A program made the translations under genes and the position numbers. This document shows positions 58,200-64,000 of a stretch of DNA of 64,000 nt, piece by piece. The DNA comes from Athripsodes cinereus (taxonomy: Eukaryota > Arthropoda > Insecta > Trichoptera > Leptoceridae). The stretch is taken from positions 12,403,290 to 12,467,289 of the forward strand of contig OX388316.1 of assembly GCA_947579605.1 (NCBI GenBank), in the 5' to 3' direction. Position 1 is the stretch's first letter. The number at the start of each line of letters is the position of its first letter. The notes under the pieces are model-generated. The model searched no databases. It was given only the letters and a program-made list of their open reading frames with translations, and had not been told where the DNA came from.

Positions 58200-60950
58200 T
58201 CTTAATTGCGGTATACAATATATTTTCTTTCAAACAACGCTATTAAAACATACAAAATAAATTTACATATTATGGAATTATTCCGGTCATTTTTAAAAAT
58301 CATGCTGCACAAAATACGACTTTTTTACAAATTTAATTTAAAAATCACATCCAATAACTACATACCTCCAAGGATTACAGATTAAAAATTACGTATTACA
58401 AAACGTATTGTCCATAAACCACGTGCAAATATTATCATTCTCAACCCACACACAATACAAGCAAGCATTTAGAATATAATATAGTTTGGAAAATAATAAT
58501 GAAAAAAAAAGTCCCCGGGCGTACAAAAAATGTTATTTCAATAGTGTTTATTCACTGCTGCTCCATGACAATACAAAAATTGCATACGACTACTAGTTTA
58601 TCATTCGGGTGTATAAAATTCGTTTAACAATATTTGTACAATACTCTAGATTATAATAAGACTGAATAAAAAGTATGTAGGTACTTTGTTGTATTTTGTA
58701 TTATTCCTACCAGCTTGCCCGATATAAAAATAATAATATAAATCGGACTAAGAAGTTTAAGATCTATTGTTGTCAAAATATATACCGTTCATCCTTATAA
58801 TTTCGAGATACCCATGTGCTTATTTACGTCTGTATTTTCGCAAGATATTTTGTAAACAATCAAACGAAGTTCGCAACAAACCTTTATGTAAACGAAAAAG
58901 ACTTATTTGTACTAGGTGTTAATAAAATTTGATTCACTTAAATATCAAACTTTAAATCATTAAATTTGGGAACCTTCTTACATAATTTTTGTGTAAGGTA
59001 AATACTCCCACTCCAATAGGTGGCGTTGTTCAGTGCCTTGTTATTTTCAAGCATCAGGTCTTCAGCACTATAGCTTCAGGGGTGGAAGCTAATTACTAGG
59101 TAAACAATAAAATAATATAAACATTAATTAAAAATGTGCCAATAAATAAAGAATAATTGACATCAACATAAATGAAAATGTGAACGGACGTAATTTTCTA
59201 TTATTATAAAGTGTATAATTAACGACGTTATAAAGATATAAATGAAAAAAGTTGCACTCTTCAGTTTGATAGATCTTTGGATATTACCTAGTACATTTAT
59301 TTTAGTAATGATGCAAAATGCGTTTTTTTTACCATAAATAAAAAAAAATTATGTTCAGCATTGCTACAAATCAGCCGTTGAAAACAAAAATCTAAATTTC
59401 TGACATCACTAACGGGCCATTCGTTAGTTCTTCCTTGAATAAAATAATAAGAATAGCTAAATTCATGTACAATAGTTTTTTAATAACCGCACACTGCAAT
59501 GGCCTTTTATTCTGATTGTAATATTATTGTTTGCGTAAATACTCAGTGACACTATAATAACAAAATACATAAAGCATTGTTACATCACAGTGTGTTTATA
59601 TAATGTGAATTAAAGACCGATATATCATTTTAATGATGTCTGAAAAAGAAATAAGTAAATACAACATTATGTACAGCGCATTATTATTATTTTACAAACG
59701 ATTTCCTAGTAAAGCCTTACGCACATTCACCATTCTGTCCATCTTAAATAAGTAATTGTTGAAAAAATTATTCAGACATCAAAATGTAAATATTTTTGGA
59801 GAAAACGTACATTTTATGTATCTACGTAAATTTAAGCGCGAGCTAAATATTCAATCAATCGGCTGTGTAAAAATAAACGAAAGGGTGTATTTAATTTCAG
59901 GAATATTTCATACGTTGAACAAAGAAACAGACTGAAGTCTCTTTGGGAAACATTTGCAAATATGAAGAAAATACCTTATTTTTTTGGTGGAAATCTTTTA
60001 CAATTGTAACCATCGAAAACCCTAAAGAAGACAAAGATAAATTTACCTACATTAGTATTATTATTATAACTATTATATTTACACGAGACTTGTCTCTATA
60101 AGGAGGATGTTTAGATTTAAGTTTTATCAAATAGTCTATGTATTGTAATGTTTGTATAATTATTGTTAAATAAAATAAATAAAAAAATAAATAAAATTTG
60201 ATTAGAATAACATGTATGCATAATATGATTTTGGTATTTGATTAACTGATTACATTGGGAAGAGAGAATATCATGGATTGCTACACCGAAACGGTAAATA
60301 CGAAAGCTGATACCCACAGAATGATTAGCAGAAGTAACAACAAGCAAAATCAGTTGAACATAAGTTACTTATGTTCTAGGTACTTATTTCATAAGAGACT
60401 GTATTTTGTACAGCCAATTAAGATCAAACAACCAAATCCGTTTGATTGGTACACCGTTTGAGTAGGAAGAGTACTTCAGAAAAATAATATCACTGATTAA
60501 TCCATACTTACTTAGTCCAGATCTTAAATGTTATGGGTATGTTTTATATAGGTGGGCCGTTAGAGTATTAAAATGATACGATCGATTTATATTACATATG
60601 ATATAATAGTCACATACATAGTAGGAACAGTCTTGTATTTAAACTTGTAGGTAAATTCTATTCGTAGATCTTATGTATTATGAGTTGTGATATGTGGATA
60701 ATATTTTTGGCTATCTCCAAATAAATGCTCTTCTGTACATAATGTGTGTCTTTGTATGTATTTTTGTTTGTCTATTCTTCTCAACAGTTTTTATCAGAGA
60801 GATAAGAGGAAAATCAATGCCTTTTGTGAAAAATTACACCCTTTATGCGTGTTCTTGGTTATACATAACTAGGTATGTTAGTGATTTTTTGCAGACATGT
60901 TACCGATAGTCAAAGAAAGAATGATAAAGAAGTCAAAGTTTATAATAATG
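58200..60950. other. AT-rich noncoding DNA
   Basis: No gene is supported. An AAATAAATAAA run at about 60165-60198 may be the tail of a plus-strand retrotransposon remnant. Frames at 60117-60461 and 60694-60909 look accidental. Confidence 0.45.
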
Positions 60951-60956
60951 TGTGGC

Positions 60957-61020
60957 TAATTTTATTTATTTATTTATTCTTCTTGCACATCTTCATTACA
61001 TAACAGTGTTAACATAATAA
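60957..61020 (-). repeat. 3' end of a non-LTR element, family D
   Basis: TTTATTTATTTATTCTTCTT then GCACATCTTCATTACATAAC is the reverse complement of the family D terminus at 48670-48764. Confidence 0.6.
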
Positions 61021-61117
61021 TATAAAATTTTAAATAATTTTCCAAACAGAAGGAGGAATTCCGCAACCTCTAAATGAATATGTTATAAAAAAGTTATTTT
61101 CTTGGTGTTACCACCAC

Positions 61118-61275
61118 GAATAAGACACTGAACATCTTCAATTCAGCGATGAGCTATACCACTAATAGGTAATGAATAAAGTTTTATCTGCAGGATGAGG
61201 ACAACTATAGGTATATTTACATGCAGAGAGTCTACCGATAACTACACTTATAAGAATGCTCTAATGGTACAATAA
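61118..61275 (+). repeat. Dispersed repeat X, copy
   Basis: AGACACTGAACATCTTCAAT, TCAGCGATGAGCTATACCAC, CAGGATGAGGACAACTATAG and TTTACATGCAGAGAGTCTAC keep the family order, strongly diverged in the middle. Confidence 0.7.
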
Positions 61276-61356
61276 TGATATTGACCATTTTGTATTGCCA
61301 TATTGCAGAAAAAAATCTTATGATATCTACACTGTTTTTAAATTGATCATTTTTGC

Positions 61357-61545
61357 TTAAACGGAATCGGGTTCAAGTCTAGTAATAGAAATAATAATAA
61401 TATCAGATGCAATCTGATTTAATCCACTCCATCGCTGATCATTAATCATGGTTTTAATTAACTGAACAGACATCATATCGGACGCCTGACTTTGACATGC
61501 TGTCATAATGCACAATAAGATACAGGCCATGCCTACCATCATCAA
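61357..61545 (-). CDS. Unrecognised 62-codon frame with a signal-peptide-like start
   Basis: The minus-strand frame begins MMMVGMACILLCIMTACQSQ A, a short start followed by a hydrophobic core and a possible A-x-A type cleavage site before SDMMSV. The remainder, QLIKTMINDQRWSGLNQIAS and onward, is mixed polar and hydrophobic and ends at TAA. I recognise no family. It sits between two copies of repeat X and no splice-site arrangement is evident, so it could be an exon of a small secreted protein, or chance. Confidence 0.2.
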   Translation of the reverse strand: MMMVGMACILLCIMTACQSQASDMMSVQLIKTMINDQRWSGLNQIASDIIIISITRLEPDSV

Positions 61546-61725
61546 ATTCCGTGTAAAACCATCACTTTAATCCGGTATTCAAAATTATACCCAATACAAG
61601 TTAATACAGTATGTACTACCTACTTAGACCTTCGAATATCTATTCCATTGATTCCTTATGTCAATCCGCAAAATTGAAAAAGGTTTTATCATAATGCTCC
61701 TTGGAATTTCCGAATAGTTAGACTC

Positions 61726-61895
61726 ATTCTATTTTCTATAAGTTTCTGAGTGTCCTGTAAAACGCGTGTTTTTCGAAATGAGACATTTGAAATCTTCCGT
61801 TCAGCGTGTATTATATTCTGTTGTCACGGAGACGACAATTGGCATGCTTATTGCATGATTATTCCACTGGTTACTTTACTAGTGAGAGATTTATT
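61726..61895 (+). repeat. Dispersed repeat X, copy
   Basis: TATAAGTTTCTGAGTGTCCT, GTAAAACGCGTGTTTTTCGA, GAGACATTTGAAATCTTCCG and CACGGAGACGACAATTGGCA match the family's 5' two thirds, with the centre eroded. Confidence 0.75.
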
Positions 61896-61899
61896 TATC

Positions 61900-62190
61900 C
61901 ATCGTGCCTCACAGAGCTTTGTCCCCTTGACTTGACCACTAGAAGACCTCTGCGCTCTTCGAAACTGGCTGTGAATAGACTTAATGAACCCAATAGAGCC
62001 GATAAGTCTAACTTTATGAGAGAGCTTTTGGTGTTGTTGGACCGGTTACGTGGAAACGCCTAACGGTGCCATTGAGAGATAATCAGACAGTCGCCAGCTT
62101 CAGAAGCAAATTGAAAACAGAACTCTTCACTGGCGCCCTTAAATGGTCTAGGGACTGTTAAACCTCGTCAAAATAAAATCATCCAGAATC
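61900..62190 (+). pseudogene. Probable decayed non-LTR polymerase C-terminus
   Basis: The plus strand reads TTRRPLRSSKLAVNRLNEPN and RADKSNFMRELLVLLDRLRG, then after a frameshift VASFRSKLKTELFTGALKWS. The ending F(K/R)SKLK..LF is typical of the last residues of Jockey/R1-type polymerases. It ends in ATCATCATCATCATTA, a common 3' microsatellite. Recognition is tentative. Confidence 0.45.
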
Positions 62191-62222
62191 ATCATCATCA
62201 TTATTAAGGTTTATCATTTTCA

Positions 62223-62274
62223 TCAGCCGGCATTACAAAATTCACGTGAGATGGCGTGATGGTATGAATGAGAT
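62223..62274 (+). repeat. Dispersed repeat X, 3' terminal fragment
   Basis: TCAGCCGGCATTACAAAATT, CACGTGAGATGGCGTGATGG and TATGAATGAGAT correspond to the family tail. Confidence 0.6.
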
Positions 62275-62319
62275 AAAAATCATTATTTAGACCTAAAAAT
62301 TATAAGTATTTTCTATTCT

Positions 62320-62610
62320 ATTCTCTCACGCCGCATCCCAAGTGGGGTAGGCAGAAAGAACGGAACGCCATATAGATCTGTCCCTACATACTTCTTTCGC
62401 CTCCTCTACATTCATGCAACCTCTTATGCAAGCACGTCGATTCCTCTTACTTAACACACGGCCGTCCTTGAGAATTCGATCTACGTGATCAAGCCACGTA
62501 GTTCTCGGACGCCCGCGCTTCTTCACACTCTTTCTTTCAGTCAAGTATTTCTTCTTGGTCATTCTTTCCCCTTCCATTCGTTCCACATTACTAAACCATC
62601 GTATAGGTAT
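62320..62610 (-). pseudogene. Non-LTR polymerase C-terminus, family C, best preserved copy
   Basis: The minus-strand open frame 62326-62586 reads MERMEGERMTKKKYLTERKS, RGRPRTTWLDHVDRILKDGR, RRACIRGCMNVEEAKEVCRD and ends SVLSAYPTWDAA. RGRPR.TW.D.V..IL..G and ACM..CM.V.EA.EVC are C-terminal polymerase signatures of this insect family. The frame is open but begins mid-protein, so it is a 5'-truncated fragment. The DNA just outside reads CGCCGCATCCCAAGTGGGGT on the plus strand, a common terminus of such elements. Confidence 0.8.
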
Positions 62611-62619
62611 GTTGCATTG

Positions 62620-63790
62620 ATAAAAATATTGAGCAAATAAATTACATCAATCTTCTGTAACAACCTTCATTTCTTGAATAAAAATCTATAAAAAATCTAT
62701 TATCTTAATTTGAAGTTGAATGAACCATCCATGTATATATAGGTATACCAACTTTAATCTTTTAACTAGCACTTTTTCAATAACATTTTGTTTACCTACC
62801 TTTTGATATATTTGTTTTATTATAATTTTTTTCGTCCATAGCGAACATTTAAACATTTTATGAATAAAGTAACGAACGGGCTATATTTATTAGACAGTTT
62901 TTTTATTCCACATTCAGAGTAAGATTTTTATTGAATTGATTTGATTATTTTTATCGGAAACTAAACAACTATCATACATACATGTCCATCAACTTCAATC
63001 AAAAATATTCTTCTCATAATATTTATTTTAATAAACATGTCAATTATAATTGTGTGATAACTTCCAAACACATTCGTAGCTTTATTAGAAGTCAATTTAT
63101 TTGGAAATAATTTAATAAACCTAGTAATTTTAGATCTAAATAAAACTACGTTTAAATTTTAATCGATTGTAGATATGAGATGATCGTAAACCTGATGGTA
63201 TTATTCAGAAATTTCAATGGCAGGATTCCAAGTTCAAAGTCTTCTGCCAGTCTCCTCCACTTGCATGATACAAAGCTAATGCTTTCTGTGAGCATAGACA
63301 AATTAATATAGACAAGAAAAATTGGCAATGACTCCAAAAAATCGTGGGTACAAAATAATTTCGTATCAGTCAGTTAAATCAGTCTTAGTACTTACTTAAT
63401 TTTTATTTGTTGTATGTTTTGGTTAGGTAAATAGGATGTGCAATACCAACATACAAGCACGAGGGAGACAATTAAAATTTTAATGTAATAGAGTGAAACA
63501 GCGAAAGTTTATGAATTTGTCTAATTGCTAATTTTGAAACCTGCTTGCTGAAAAAAAATCTATACTGCATTACAAATATGTGATTTGAGTCGATGACTGA
63601 GAGGGTGTTTATATGAATAATATTATGGTTCTATAAGCCATTTTTAAAAATAACAAAACAGGAAAGAATTCATAAATCACATTTATTCATAGCGGTACTT
63701 ACACAGGTAGTGAAAAGAGAAAATTTTGTTAATTTTATTTCCAGCAATATCAAACTTTACAACTTCAAAAATCAATATTGCTAAATATAA
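62620..63790. other. AT-rich noncoding DNA
   Basis: No gene or recognised repeat. Confidence 0.5.
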
Positions 63791-63796
63791 CTTGTC

Positions 63797-64000
63797 CCGT
63801 GGAGCACCCGGTACAGAATTGGTCTCCCACTCTTCTCCATAAGTTTTCGAGTGTCCTGTAAAAGGCAGGTGTTCGAAAAAATAAGACATTTCACATCTCA
63901 AATTCGGCGATGAGATTTGCCACCCATCCTGAATGTCTTAATTTTATATTGGCACGGAGAAGACAGCTTGCATGTTTTATACGCAGCTGGTCTGCTGGCT
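63797..64000 (+). repeat. Dispersed repeat X, best copy, cut by window end
   Basis: Reads CCCGTGGAGCACCCGGTACA, GAATTGGTCTCCCACTCTTC, GAGTGTCCTGTAAAAGGCAG, TTCGGCGATGAGATTTGCCA, CCCATCCTGAATGTCTTAAT, TTGGCACGGAGAAGACAGCT and GCAGCTGGTCTGCTGGCT, then runs off the window. This copy serves as the reference for the family's 5' part. Confidence 0.9.

Overview
This is a gene-poor, AT-rich stretch of animal nuclear DNA, almost certainly from an insect and most likely a moth or butterfly (inference). The support is a hAT transposon, CR1/Jockey-, R1/I- and RTE-like retrotransposon remains, tRNA-derived SINEs including one whose body resembles known lepidopteran SINEs, and many scattered TAGGTA/TACCTA motifs. 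I recognise no host protein-coding gene, rRNA, functional tRNA or CRISPR array. Most open frames are short and accidental. The window is best read as intergenic or intronic DNA built from layers of transposable elements.

Two elements dominate. The first is a complete hAT DNA transposon (17502-20381). It has matching ends, an exact 8-bp target duplication and a 690-codon transposase frame that is intact except for one in-frame TAG. The second is a non-LTR retrotransposon on the minus strand (about 40521-44230). Its 984-residue endonuclease/reverse transcriptase is uninterrupted, and it ends in a polyadenylation signal and an (ATTT)n tail, so it looks young and possibly still competent. Around them lie at least a dozen decayed retrotransposon 3' ends (1-545, 16832-17180, 20590-21170, 24080-24705, 29690-29850, 32685-33010, 37370-38123, 44285-44545, 46755-47075, 50530-50698, 61900-62190, 62320-62610). 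There are also three tRNA-derived SINEs plus a tRNA-like SINE head, and several foldback or Harbinger-like MITEs.

The commonest component is one unnamed dispersed repeat, present in about twenty full or partial copies on both strands, whose best copies end in a GATGGTATAGATAGATAGAT-like tail. Others worth attention are a perfect 44-bp-arm palindrome (1103-1193), two Harbinger-like elements with TTA target duplications (31580-32234, carrying a nested SINE, and 52470-52990, which keeps a 39-codon reading frame), a hairpin MITE present twice (27431-27643, 57561-57816), a microRNA-precursor-like hairpin (44891-44980), and a few better-balanced noncoding blocks that could be conserved regulatory DNA (about 2110-2270, 12025-12215, 12530-12650, 28440-28680).
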